DNA from: Shewanella sp. AS1
GTDB lineage: Bacteria; Pseudomonadota; Gammaproteobacteria; Enterobacterales; Shewanellaceae
DNA: 64,000 nucleotides
NCBI RefSeq assembly: GCF_021412565.1
Contig: NZ_JAKCLJ010000001.1
Span: 186,001 to 250,000, forward strand
Reading direction: 5' to 3'
Under the pieces are notes generated by a model. It was given only the letters and a program-made list of their open reading frames with translations, was not told where the DNA came from and did no database searches. The position numbers were made by a program, and so were the translations under genes. Positions 16,663 to 24,130 of the stretch are shown piece after piece. Within the stretch, counting starts at the first letter, position 1, and each line of letters opens with the position of its first letter.

Positions 16663-17898
16663 ATGGAAGCTGTGGATATCGTCATTATCGGCGGCGGGAT
16701 CACAGGCGTTGGCATAGCCCAGCGTGCCCAGGCATCCGGCTATCGTGTCGTCTTGCTGGAGAGAGGGGCGCTAGGTGAGCAGACCTCGGCGAACTCAAGT
16801 AAGCTGATCCACGGCGGCCTGCGTTATCTTGAGTCGGGGCAGCTCAATCTGGTGCGTCAATCATTGGCCGAGCGCAGGGCACTCTTGTCACTGGCGCCGG
16901 ATCTGGTCAAAGCGGTGCCTTTCTATATTCCCATCTATGAGGGCAACCAGCGCGGCCCGATGGCGATTCGCGCTGGGCTAAGTCTGTATGCGCTGCTCAG
17001 TGAGCTGGACCCCTTAGGTTATTTTAACCGCATCCATGAGTCGCAGTGGCCATCCCTGGGGATCAAATTAACCGGATTGCAGGCGGTATTTCGTTATTTT
17101 GATGCGCAGACAGACGATCATCAATTGACGCTGGCTGTGGCCCAAAGTGCCGCTGAGCTAGGCGCTAAGATAATGACCCAGGTCGAACTGCAGCAGATAG
17201 CGCACGATAGTAGCGGCTGTGTGCTGACTTATCTTCAGTCAGAGTCGAGTGAAGAGAAGCAGTTGTTTGCTAAATGCGTTATTAATGCCACGGGTCCCTG
17301 GGTGAATCAGACCCTCGCACGGGTCACTCCCACACCCGCACCTATCGAGATCTCTCTGGTTCAGGGCAGTCATCTCCTGCTGGATATCGCGCCGCCTCCG
17401 GGCATCCTCTATCTTGAGTCCATCTATGATAAGCGGGTGGTGTTTGTGATCCCCTGGGAGGGACAAACCTTGCTGGGCACCACAGAAACTCAGGTAGACT
17501 CCCCTGAGCAAGCCGGGGTCACAATGGAGGAAACCGACTATCTTTTGGGGATCTACAGCCACTATTTCCCCTACTACTCAATTGATCAGCTAAAACAGAA
17601 GCTGACTGGCACCTATTGCGGGATGCGGGTGTTGCCTAAACTGGGGGGGGCGGCATTTGATCGGCCCAGAGAGACCTTGATGCACAGCCTGGATACCCAT
17701 CCCCAGCTGCTCAGTATTTATGGCGGTAAGCTGACCACTTTTCGCCATACCGCCAAGGAGGCAGTGCAGTGGGTTAAGGAGCGCATAGGTGCTAGGCCGA
17801 TTAAGGCCGATGTGGACACACTCAGGCTAAAGCCGCCTGGGGGAGCAGAATCCATTAAATCTATCCCCAGAGATGATTTTTTAGTGGAAAACGGCTAA
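16663..17898 (+). CDS. Short FAD-dependent glycerol-3-phosphate dehydrogenase-like oxidoreductase
   Basis: This 411-residue flavoprotein begins with the FAD Rossmann motif VIIGGGITGVGIAQRA and continues with the GlpD signature SSKLIHGGLRYLESGQLNLV near residue 45. GTTETQVDSP, GTYCGMRVLPKL and SIYGGKLTTFRHTAKEA match the later FAD-contacting segments. GlpD oxidises glycerol-3-phosphate to dihydroxyacetone phosphate at the inner membrane and is about 500 residues in E. coli. Here the C-terminal domain is missing, and the next gene begins 53 bases later, so no frameshift can restore it. Substrate is therefore uncertain. It may be co-regulated with the OhrR gene upstream. Confidence 0.75.
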   Translation: MEAVDIVIIGGGITGVGIAQRAQASGYRVVLLERGALGEQTSANSSKLIHGGLRYLESGQLNLVRQSLAERRALLSLAPDLVKAVPFYIPIYEGNQRGPMAIRAGLSLYALLSELDPLGYFNRIHESQWPSLGIKLTGLQAVFRYFDAQTDDHQLTLAVAQSAAELGAKIMTQVELQQIAHDSSGCVLTYLQSESSEEKQLFAKCVINATGPWVNQTLARVTPTPAPIEISLVQGSHLLLDIAPPPGILYLESIYDKRVVFVIPWEGQTLLGTTETQVDSPEQAGVTMEETDYLLGIYSHYFPYYSIDQLKQKLTGTYCGMRVLPKLGGAAFDRPRETLMHSLDTHPQLLSIYGGKLTTFRHTAKEAVQWVKERIGARPIKADVDTLRLKPPGGAESIKSIPRDDFLVENG

Positions 17899-17951
17899 AG
17901 TGTGGCGCCATTTTTATCCAAATTCTTATCTGAGCCAGTGAGCCTATTATT

Positions 17952-19085
17952 GTGAAATGTCGCTATTTTGATGCCAAGCAATGTCTGTCGTGTCGTTACC
18001 TAAAAACGCCATTGCAACAGCAGTTAGAAGATAAGATGGCGACCCTAGAACAATTGTTACAGGGCATGGCGGTCGGGCGCTGGTATCCCCCTGTGTTTGG
18101 GCCGGAAACTGGCTTTCGCAATAAGGCCAAGATGGTAGTGCTCGGCGCCGCCCATCAGCCTATCTTAGGTCTGGTCAGCCCCAGCGGCGAGGCGGTCAGC
18201 CTCTGTGATTGCAGCCTCTATCCCGCCGATATGCAGCAGCTGTTACACCGTCTGGAGCTGTTTGTACGCCAGGCCGGCATTCCCCCATACCGGGTCGACA
18301 AGGCCAAGGGCGAGCTTAAATTTATCCTGCTGACCCGCAGTCAGGTGCGCGGCGAGTTTATGCTCAGGTTTGTACTGAGATCCCAAGAGGCGATTTTCCG
18401 TATTGAGCGGGAACTGCCAGCCCTGCTTAGCGAGTTTCCTCAGATCAAGGTGGTGTCGGTTAACCTGCAGCCTGTGCACATGGCCATTTTAGAAGGGGAG
18501 GAGGAGATCTTCCTCACCGAGGCAACGCGTCTGGAAGAGCGTTTCAACGATGTGCCTTTGTATATTCGTCCCAAAAGTTTTTTCCAGACTCACCCGCAAG
18601 TGGCGGAACGCCTCTATCAAACGGCGCGAGAGTGGAGCCGCGAACTGGCGCCTGATTCCATCTGGGATCTCTTCTGCGGTGTGGGCGGGTTTGGTCTGCA
18701 CTGTGCAAACAAAGAGACGCTGCTCACTGGCATAGAGATAGAGGCGGAGGCGATTGCCTGCGCCAAGATGTCGGCCCAGACCCTTGGGTTAACCCAGGTG
18801 CAGTTTAGCGCATTAGATTCCACCGAGTTTGCCCATGGCGATGCGGCGCAAAATAAACCGGATCTCATCATAGTCAATCCACCAAGGCGGGGAATAGGCG
18901 AGGCCTTGTGCGACTCGCTTAGCGCCTTTGCGCCTAAGGCCATCATCTATTCCAGCTGTAATCCGGTTACTCTGGCGAAAGATCTTAAGCGGATCTCAGG
19001 ATACCAGATCACTAAGGTGCAGCTGTTTGACATGTTCCCTCACACAGATCATTTTGAGGTGCTGGTGCTGCTGGAACGTGAGTAA
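17952..19085 (+). CDS. rlmC: 23S rRNA (uracil(747)-C(5))-methyltransferase
   Basis: This 377-residue SAM-dependent enzyme methylates U747 of 23S rRNA. The N-terminal [15 protein letters not shown] supplies cysteines of the 4Fe-4S cluster, with a further one in LCDCSLYPA near residue 85. The methyltransferase part shows [13 protein letters not shown] near 240, VNPPRRGIG near 310 and the catalytic [12 protein letters not shown] near 335. Close agreement along the whole length, including the [11 protein letters not shown] ending, separates it from RlmD and TrmA. The start is GTG. Confidence 0.93.
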   Translation: MKCRYFDAKQCLSCRYLKTPLQQQLEDKMATLEQLLQGMAVGRWYPPVFGPETGFRNKAKMVVLGAAHQPILGLVSPSGEAVSLCDCSLYPADMQQLLHRLELFVRQAGIPPYRVDKAKGELKFILLTRSQVRGEFMLRFVLRSQEAIFRIERELPALLSEFPQIKVVSVNLQPVHMAILEGEEEIFLTEATRLEERFNDVPLYIRPKSFFQTHPQVAERLYQTAREWSRELAPDSIWDLFCGVGGFGLHCANKETLLTGIEIEAEAIACAKMSAQTLGLTQVQFSALDSTEFAHGDAAQNKPDLIIVNPPRRGIGEALCDSLSAFAPKAIIYSSCNPVTLAKDLKRISGYQITKVQLFDMFPHTDHFEVLVLLERE

Positions 19086-19143
19086 GCTTTAGCTTGCTAT
19101 AAAAGCTGCCCTTGTCATAAAAGGTTCGTTTTGCTGTCATACT

Positions 19144-19163
19144 CTAGGGTCAACAGACCCTAG
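19144..19163. promoter_or_regulatory. Perfect inverted repeat upstream of chrA
   Basis: CTAGGGTC and GACCCTAG flank a four-base spacer (AACA), 29 bases before the GTG start of the chromate transporter gene. It could be an operator or a leader hairpin. No T-run follows. Confidence 0.45.
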
Positions 19164-19192
19164 GGGCAGTTAAGGTCAGGGAGGAAAACTCA

Positions 19193-20350
19193 GTGTGGGC
19201 TATATTCAGGCAATTTTTTCTGTTGGGTCTGGTCAGTTTCGGCGGCCCGGCTGCCCATATCGGTTACTTTAAGCAACGCTTTGTCGATGAACTGAACTGG
19301 CTCGATGAGCAGCGTTATGGCAGTCTCGTTGCCTTAAGCCAGGTGATCCCTGGGCCTAGCTCCAGTCAGGTGGGGTTCGCCGTCGGTTATCACAGAGGCG
19401 GATTGGGGGGCGCCGTTGCAGCCTTTTTCGGTTTTACCTTACCCTCCTTTATGCTTATGTATTTGCTGGCAGTCAGCAGCACCAATGCTCTGCAGCAGAG
19501 CTGGTTTCTCGGCCTTATACATGGTTTGAAACTGCTGGCGGTTGTGGTGGTGTTTGATGCTGTGCTGTCTATGGCGCGGCAATTTTGCCGCCAATGGCTC
19601 ACCCGCGTCCTGATGCTGTTTGCCGCCACCTTGTCACTGTTTTTCCTCTCCTTATGGAGTCAGATCTTTATTCTGCTGGCCGCGGCGCTGGTGGGACGTA
19701 CTTTTCTCACCGCACAGACGGAGGAGAGTCTTCCCTCTGGCGGATTTAGTTCCAGATTCAGTTTCGGCTGGCTGGGGCTGTTTGCCTTGCTGTTTCTGCT
19801 CTCGCTTTTCTGGCTGACGAGTCAAACTGAGCTGCTGCGGATCTTTGCCCAGTTTTTTCACACAGGGGCCCTGGTGTTTGGCGGTGGGCATGTGGTGCTG
19901 CCACTGCTTGAGATTTCTGTGGGCCAGAGTCTGGGCAGCGAACGTTTCCTGACTGGCTATGCCATGGCTCAGGCCGTGCCAGGCCCCATGTTTTCCCTGG
20001 CGGCCTTTCTGGGCGCCGAACTGCCAAGTCAATCGCCTCTGTTGGGGGCGTTAATCGCCACTCTGGGGATTTTTCTGCCGGGCTTTCTGCTTCTGCTTGG
20101 GGTGATAAAAGGCTGGCAGTCGCTTATGTATCACGGCCACTTTCGCGGGGTGATCAATGGGATCAATGCCGCTGTGGTGGGACTGCTTTTGGCGGCCTTG
20201 ATCTCACCCGTTTTTAGCAGTGCGGTCGGCTCCTTGGTGGATCTGGTCTTAGTGCTGGCCGGGTTTATTATGCTTAAACAGTTAAAGTTGAGTATCTTGT
20301 GGGTGCTGCTGTTTTTTGCCTGTGCGGGCATGGCGTTAATGGCGTTTTAG
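19193..20350 (+). CDS. chrA: Chromate transporter, two-domain ChrA type
   Basis: A 385-residue inner-membrane protein made of two related halves. The first half has FGGPAAHIGYFKQRFV and LSQVIPGPSSSQVGFAVGYHRGG, and the second half FGGGHVVLPLLE and MAQAVPGPMFSLAAFLG, the FGG and PGP signatures of the CHR family. ChrA members export chromate and give resistance; some have other anion roles. It starts at GTG behind GAGG, and an inverted repeat precedes it. No chrB regulator gene is adjacent. Confidence 0.9.
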   Translation: MWAIFRQFFLLGLVSFGGPAAHIGYFKQRFVDELNWLDEQRYGSLVALSQVIPGPSSSQVGFAVGYHRGGLGGAVAAFFGFTLPSFMLMYLLAVSSTNALQQSWFLGLIHGLKLLAVVVVFDAVLSMARQFCRQWLTRVLMLFAATLSLFFLSLWSQIFILLAAALVGRTFLTAQTEESLPSGGFSSRFSFGWLGLFALLFLLSLFWLTSQTELLRIFAQFFHTGALVFGGGHVVLPLLEISVGQSLGSERFLTGYAMAQAVPGPMFSLAAFLGAELPSQSPLLGALIATLGIFLPGFLLLLGVIKGWQSLMYHGHFRGVINGINAAVVGLLLAALISPVFSSAVGSLVDLVLVLAGFIMLKQLKLSILWVLLFFACAGMALMAF

Positions 20351-20395
20351 CCTTTCTCTTTCTGTGATGAACCATCTGTTACAAGCTGAGTGAGC

Positions 20396-21616
20396 CTAGT
20401 CGGTTTGAGATGGCTGATTCTGCCACTGGATACTCAGGCTCGCGCCTTTAAGTTGTCTGGCGCTGCCCAGTTGTAATGTGCCTTTGTGCCAGATAGCGAC
20501 CTTCCTGACGATATAGAGTCCCAGGCCATAGCCTGAGCTGTCATCCTGATTTTTGTCGCGCTCGAAGGCGGCAAGTAGCTGTTTTCCTTTGCCCTCAAAT
20601 CCAGGGCCATCGTCTTCGACCGTGAGCTTGCACTTTTGCTCATCGCTCTCGAAGCTGACGATGATCCGGCTTTGGGCGAAACGCAGGGCATTCATAACTA
20701 GGTTCTGACAGGCGATGCTCATGGAGTGGTTATCGAGAAACGCAGTCTCGCCACTGCAATGAAAGTCGATGTGGATATTAGGCTGATAGAGAGAGAACTT
20801 CTCCTCCATTTGAGCCATAAAGATCTTGGGCGAGATGGGCTTTTTTTCTATCCTGTCTTCCCTGTGTTCCAGCTTGGCGAAGGAGAGATAGTTGTTGGCG
20901 AGCTGCTCTATCTCATCGATATCGGCATTGAGGCGCTGCCAATATTTCTCCGGCAGCTGGGCCTTACTCAGCTCCAGGGCAAAGCGCATCCTAGATAGTG
21001 GGGTTCTTACCTCGTGAGAGATGGTGCGCGACAGATCTTTTTGTATCTGAATAAGGTCGACCACCTCGCCACTGATCTCGTTATACACCTTAGCCAGGGG
21101 ATAGATGGCTGAGCTAGTGCTGATCCTCTGTGGCATTTTTCTCGGATTGGCGCCAAAGTCGATGGCATCCGCCTGCAGGGTCGAGAGATCCTTAAACAAG
21201 GGCCAGATAAACAGCAGTGCCAGCAAGCCCAGGCTGGCGTAAAGGGCAAACAGGATAAGCTCGGTTGGCACAGCTGTCTTGCTGGGCACGAGTACTGGAC
21301 CGAAGGCCAATATCTCATCCTCACTGGCACCCAGGCGGTAGTAGTAAGTTGCGTTATCGCTCAGGGTCAGGGCGATGATCTCGCCTTGTTGTAGCTTCTC
21401 CTGCAGATCCACTGGCAGGGCCAGCTCACTCCTGGCCAGGCGGCGAATAGGGCTGCTCTCCCCCTGCTGCGTGATACTTTGAAAAATGTTGCCGACATCC
21501 AGCTGATAGGACTCGCTATCTTGCTGCATGGCGGTGTGGATCTCGTTGAATGACCAGATGATCAGGGTGCTGCTGAGGATCAGCAGGGCATAGAGGCGAT
21601 AAAACTGAAACTTCAT
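20396..21616 (-). CDS. RstB-like sensor histidine kinase
   Basis: This 406-residue kinase has a membrane segment at residues 8-24, a periplasmic domain to about 115, a second segment at 117-140, a HAMP-like linker and then the dimerisation helix ISHEVRTPLSRMRFALEL (phospho-acceptor His201). NLVMNALRFAQ, VEDDGPGFEG and SSGYGLGLYIVRKVAI are the N, G1 and G2 boxes of the ATPase domain. The layout and segments such as IIALTLSDNATYYYRL before the second TM resemble RstB of enteric bacteria. It overlaps the response regulator stop (TGATG), and the two are the last genes of a MipA-DUF3019 operon. Confidence 0.85.
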   Translation of the reverse strand: MKFQFYRLYALLILSSTLIIWSFNEIHTAMQQDSESYQLDVGNIFQSITQQGESSPIRRLARSELALPVDLQEKLQQGEIIALTLSDNATYYYRLGASEDEILAFGPVLVPSKTAVPTELILFALYASLGLLALLFIWPLFKDLSTLQADAIDFGANPRKMPQRISTSSAIYPLAKVYNEISGEVVDLIQIQKDLSRTISHEVRTPLSRMRFALELSKAQLPEKYWQRLNADIDEIEQLANNYLSFAKLEHREDRIEKKPISPKIFMAQMEEKFSLYQPNIHIDFHCSGETAFLDNHSMSIACQNLVMNALRFAQSRIIVSFESDEQKCKLTVEDDGPGFEGKGKQLLAAFERDKNQDDSSGYGLGLYIVRKVAIWHKGTLQLGSARQLKGASLSIQWQNQPSQTD

Positions 21617-22353
21617 CAGTCGCCTTGGTTTTTGTTGGGGGGGATGGGTTGGGTTCTGGGGTGATAGTTAAACAGGTAGCCTTTGCCATGCACGGTTTTT
21701 ATCGTCAGGCCGCTTATCTGATAACTGTCGATTTTTTTACGCAGACGACTAACCTTTAAATCCACGGCGCGGTCGAGTCCGTCATAGGGGCGCCCCACAT
21801 ATTGCTCGAACAGAAACTCACGGCTGAGGATCTTGCTGTGATGATTGGCAAAGATCCACAGCAGGCTGAACTCCTGTGTGGTGATCTGCTTCTGCTCGCC
21901 CTGTATCGTGAGTTGCTGCTGGGCGTAATCGATAGTGAGATCGTGGAGCTTGATGATGTTGCTCGCGACTTCCGCCTGGGGTTTTCTCAGGTTTGCCTTG
22001 ATCCGCGCCACCAGAAGTTCGGGGTTGATGGGTTTTACCAGATAGTCGCTGGCACCGAGGTCTAAGCCTTTTATCTGATCATGCTGGCCATCTCGCGCCG
22101 TCATAAAGATGATGACGCACCGGTAGCGTGCCTGTAGCTTGGCAAACAGGCTAAAGCCATCTTGATCCGGCAGCATGATGTCGCAGATGATCAGATCGAA
22201 AACCGAGTCGCTTGGCAGGGCCAATACCTCTTGCGCCGAGCCGGCGTGAGTCAGCTCGAAGCCCTGTTTCGACAGGTAAGTCAGGGTGAGCTCCGCCAGG
22301 TCGATATCATCTTCAATGAGGAGAATTTTGGGTTTATTTATAACAGGTTCCAA
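21616..22353 (-). CDS. RstA-like OmpR-family response regulator
   Basis: This 245-residue regulator has a receiver domain with IEDDIDLAELTLTYLSKQG at the start, the phospho-acceptor Asp58 in DLIICDIMLPDQDG, Thr and Lys in FMTARD and SDYLVKPINPELL, then an OmpR-type winged helix with TTQEFSLLWIFANHHSKILSR and the final TVHGKGYLF. The start is TTG and overlaps the DUF3019 gene by 16 bases, giving tight translational coupling. As RstA-type proteins bind TACAT-N-T-N-GTTACA boxes, the two similar sites between 23.6 and 24.1 kb are likely its targets (inference). Confidence 0.87.
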   Translation of the reverse strand: MEPVINKPKILLIEDDIDLAELTLTYLSKQGFELTHAGSAQEVLALPSDSVFDLIICDIMLPDQDGFSLFAKLQARYRCVIIFMTARDGQHDQIKGLDLGASDYLVKPINPELLVARIKANLRKPQAEVASNIIKLHDLTIDYAQQQLTIQGEQKQITTQEFSLLWIFANHHSKILSREFLFEQYVGRPYDGLDRAVDLKVSRLRKKIDSYQISGLTIKTVHGKGYLFNYHPRTQPIPPNKNQGD

Positions 22354-22745
22354 TTGAATCCTCGTCGCTTTCGGCTATTTACTGGCTGGTAGATGGCGAC
22401 CTGTATTGTGATGCTATCCAGCACTTTATTGTCGCTATTTTTGATCAGTATCTGGGTGTCCTGGGTGAGTGTCAGTGCCAGCTGGTGCGTTACATCTATG
22501 AGGTCAAAACATTGCTCTGGCTTTTCTCGCTGCTCTACCCAGATACAGGTCTGCTGCAGCTGGTCGAGTTTATAGTTCACCTTAAGTTGCAGCTGGCAGC
22601 TGTCGCCTGCTTCTAAAACGGCGCAGGTCTTAGGCGTCGCCTCTATCTCAGCTAAAGCGCAGAAGCCATTGATACTGTATATCAGGCAAAATACCGATAA
22701 GTATCTTATCAATACCAAGCAACTAGAAGGCATAGCTGACTCCAA
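22338..22745 (-). CDS. DUF3019 family exported protein
   Basis: A 135-residue protein with an N-terminal hydrophobic signal (LIRYLSVFCLIYSINGFCALA). The mature part has paired cysteines (KTCAVLEAGDSCQLQL, then QTCIWVEQREKPEQCFDL) which likely form disulfides in the periplasm. This pattern fits DUF3019, commonly found beside MipA and a two-component pair in Shewanella relatives. It overlaps the end of mipA by 23 bases and the start of the regulator by 16, so it is an integral part of the operon. Function unknown; an accessory signal protein is plausible. Confidence 0.7.
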   Translation of the reverse strand: MESAMPSSCLVLIRYLSVFCLIYSINGFCALAEIEATPKTCAVLEAGDSCQLQLKVNYKLDQLQQTCIWVEQREKPEQCFDLIDVTHQLALTLTQDTQILIKNSDNKVLDSITIQVAIYQPVNSRKRRGFNWNLL

Positions 22746-23577
22746 CGAAGCCGGATAGATAGCTATCCTTCTCTACCATCTGGTTTTCTGTTATCTCATT
22801 GCCTAACCAAGTGTAGGTGATAATGGTGACGAAGTTGAAATCCTGCCACAGGGGAAAGTTTACGACGCCACTGGCGTGATAGTTAATCGCCGCCTGGTCG
22901 GCTTGTAGTCCTTGGGTGATGGAGCGGCCCAGTTCGGCTGCTGTGTAGTGATAATAGTAGCTGACCAGATTCTGGCTCTTGCGTATCGCCCCCAGTTCAA
23001 AGCCCAGCGCCCCCCAGGCGAAGCCGAGGTTTTTCCTCAGGGTAAACTGGATCTCATTGCCCTGGTGGACGCCGCTGATGTCGTGAAAATAACCGAGATT
23101 CAGATCCAGATAGGGGGTGATCCAACTGCCCTTGAGTCCACCAAGGTAGGAGATATTCCGCTCTATCGGCACTGCCGGAATGTTACGGCCGAAAATCGGT
23201 TGCCTGTTGGGAACGAAGCCGAGAATGTCGCTAAGAAAAACCTTATTTATGCCATCAAATTCGAAGAAGATGCCATCTTCATTAAGCTTGGTCTGCAGAT
23301 CCAAAATAAAACTGTCGGACTCGTACAGGCTGTAGCCTAGGCTGAAATTTTCCACATAGAAACGCTCACCATAGTAGGACCAGCTGGGGAGAATATAGGT
23401 CTCGATATTGTCTGATTTTGCCCTGGGGTTTTCGATTCCACCATAACCGAGTGCCAAAGACAGATGCAGCTCACCTGTGGTGATGCTGTCTATCTGCTGT
23501 GTTGGTTGAGCGGCGACCTGAAGAGTAAAGGTAGGCAGACTCAAGAACAACAGCGCACAGGATATTAGGGGCTTCAT
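22723..23577 (-). CDS. mipA: MipA/OmpV family outer membrane protein
   Basis: This 284-residue protein has a signal peptide (LISCALLFLSLPTFTLQVAAQ) and a beta-barrel pattern of alternating residues ending in GFVGVSYAF with a terminal Phe, the usual outer-membrane insertion signal. ALGYGGIENPRAKSDNIETYILPSW and FGRNIPAVPIERNISYLGGL match the MipA/OmpV family. Members act as scaffolds for murein synthesis enzymes or as general OMPs. It is the first gene of the operon leading to DUF3019 and the RstAB-like pair. A site resembling an RstA box lies about 90-110 bases upstream. Confidence 0.83.
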   Translation of the reverse strand: MKPLISCALLFLSLPTFTLQVAAQPTQQIDSITTGELHLSLALGYGGIENPRAKSDNIETYILPSWSYYGERFYVENFSLGYSLYESDSFILDLQTKLNEDGIFFEFDGINKVFLSDILGFVPNRQPIFGRNIPAVPIERNISYLGGLKGSWITPYLDLNLGYFHDISGVHQGNEIQFTLRKNLGFAWGALGFELGAIRKSQNLVSYYYHYTAAELGRSITQGLQADQAAINYHASGVVNFPLWQDFNFVTIITYTWLGNEITENQMVEKDSYLSGFVGVSYAF

Positions 23578-23669
23578 GGCAGTTATCTAAGTCCTAAAAA
23601 CGAGTCGAAAATGGGTTGGAGATCTAAAACATATTCTACTTGAAAAGTCTGTCACATTTTTAACATCTG

Positions 23670-23684
23670 TACAAAATGCTACAT
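23670..23684 (+). promoter_or_regulatory. RstA-box-like site proximal to mipA
   Basis: TACAAAATGCTACAT sits about 93 bases upstream of mipA. The RstA consensus is TACAT-N-T-N-GTTACA; nine of its twelve fixed positions match. The TACA half-sites are 10 bp apart, the usual spacing for OmpR-type regulators. A TAACA half-site lies immediately upstream. Confidence 0.5.
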
Positions 23685-24009
23685 GGCCTGTTATCGGGCG
23701 GCCGGGCTAAACCCAAATGGTCTAATCCAAAGATAGCGATATGACCTTTCAGCGATTGTTGCTGTTTTGTTGCTTGCCTGCCGATTTGAGGGGACTGCGC
23801 ATTTTTTACAAGATTTTCAGCTGCTAAGGCACAGAAAATAGTCGGTTTTTTTGCCGAAAAGTGATTCCTGTTTATTAAGGTCTTAGTAATGAGTTTGTTC
23901 TCAAGTTATTGTTTTAATTTAGTAATTTTATTTTTGGTTTTATTCTGCTTGTGCCTTTCCTGCTCTTAGCACTATTTGATGTTGTTTTTATGTGAATTTT
24001 TAACAAATA

Positions 24010-24024
24010 TACAAAATGCTACAT
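24010..24024 (+). promoter_or_regulatory. RstA-box-like site proximal to the subtilisin gene
   Basis: The same TACAAAATGCTACAT core recurs here, 107-121 bases upstream of the protease start, again preceded by TTTTTAACA. Two copies in one intergenic region, one near each divergent gene, suggest common regulation. Confidence 0.5.
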
Positions 24025-24130
24025 CAAATTGCTGCAATTTTGCTCTCTTTGGATGCTTATATGTTACGCGCTGATGAAAGGTAATACAAAAAATTAACAT
24101 CATCACGAATAACAACTGAAGGAAAAGCCA

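Larger units (their letters stand above)
23578..24130. other. 553-base divergent regulatory region between mipA and the subtilisin gene
   Basis: This AT-rich stretch carries the promoters of both divergent units. It holds two 29-bp direct copies of one sequence (23656-23684 and 23996-24024) with only three mismatches; the conserved cores are annotated separately. No gene is seen. Confidence 0.6.

Noticed and set aside
17840..17952. Frameshifted C-terminal domain of the GlpD-like protein
   Set aside because: Only 53 bases separate its stop from rlmC, too little for the missing domain in any frame.
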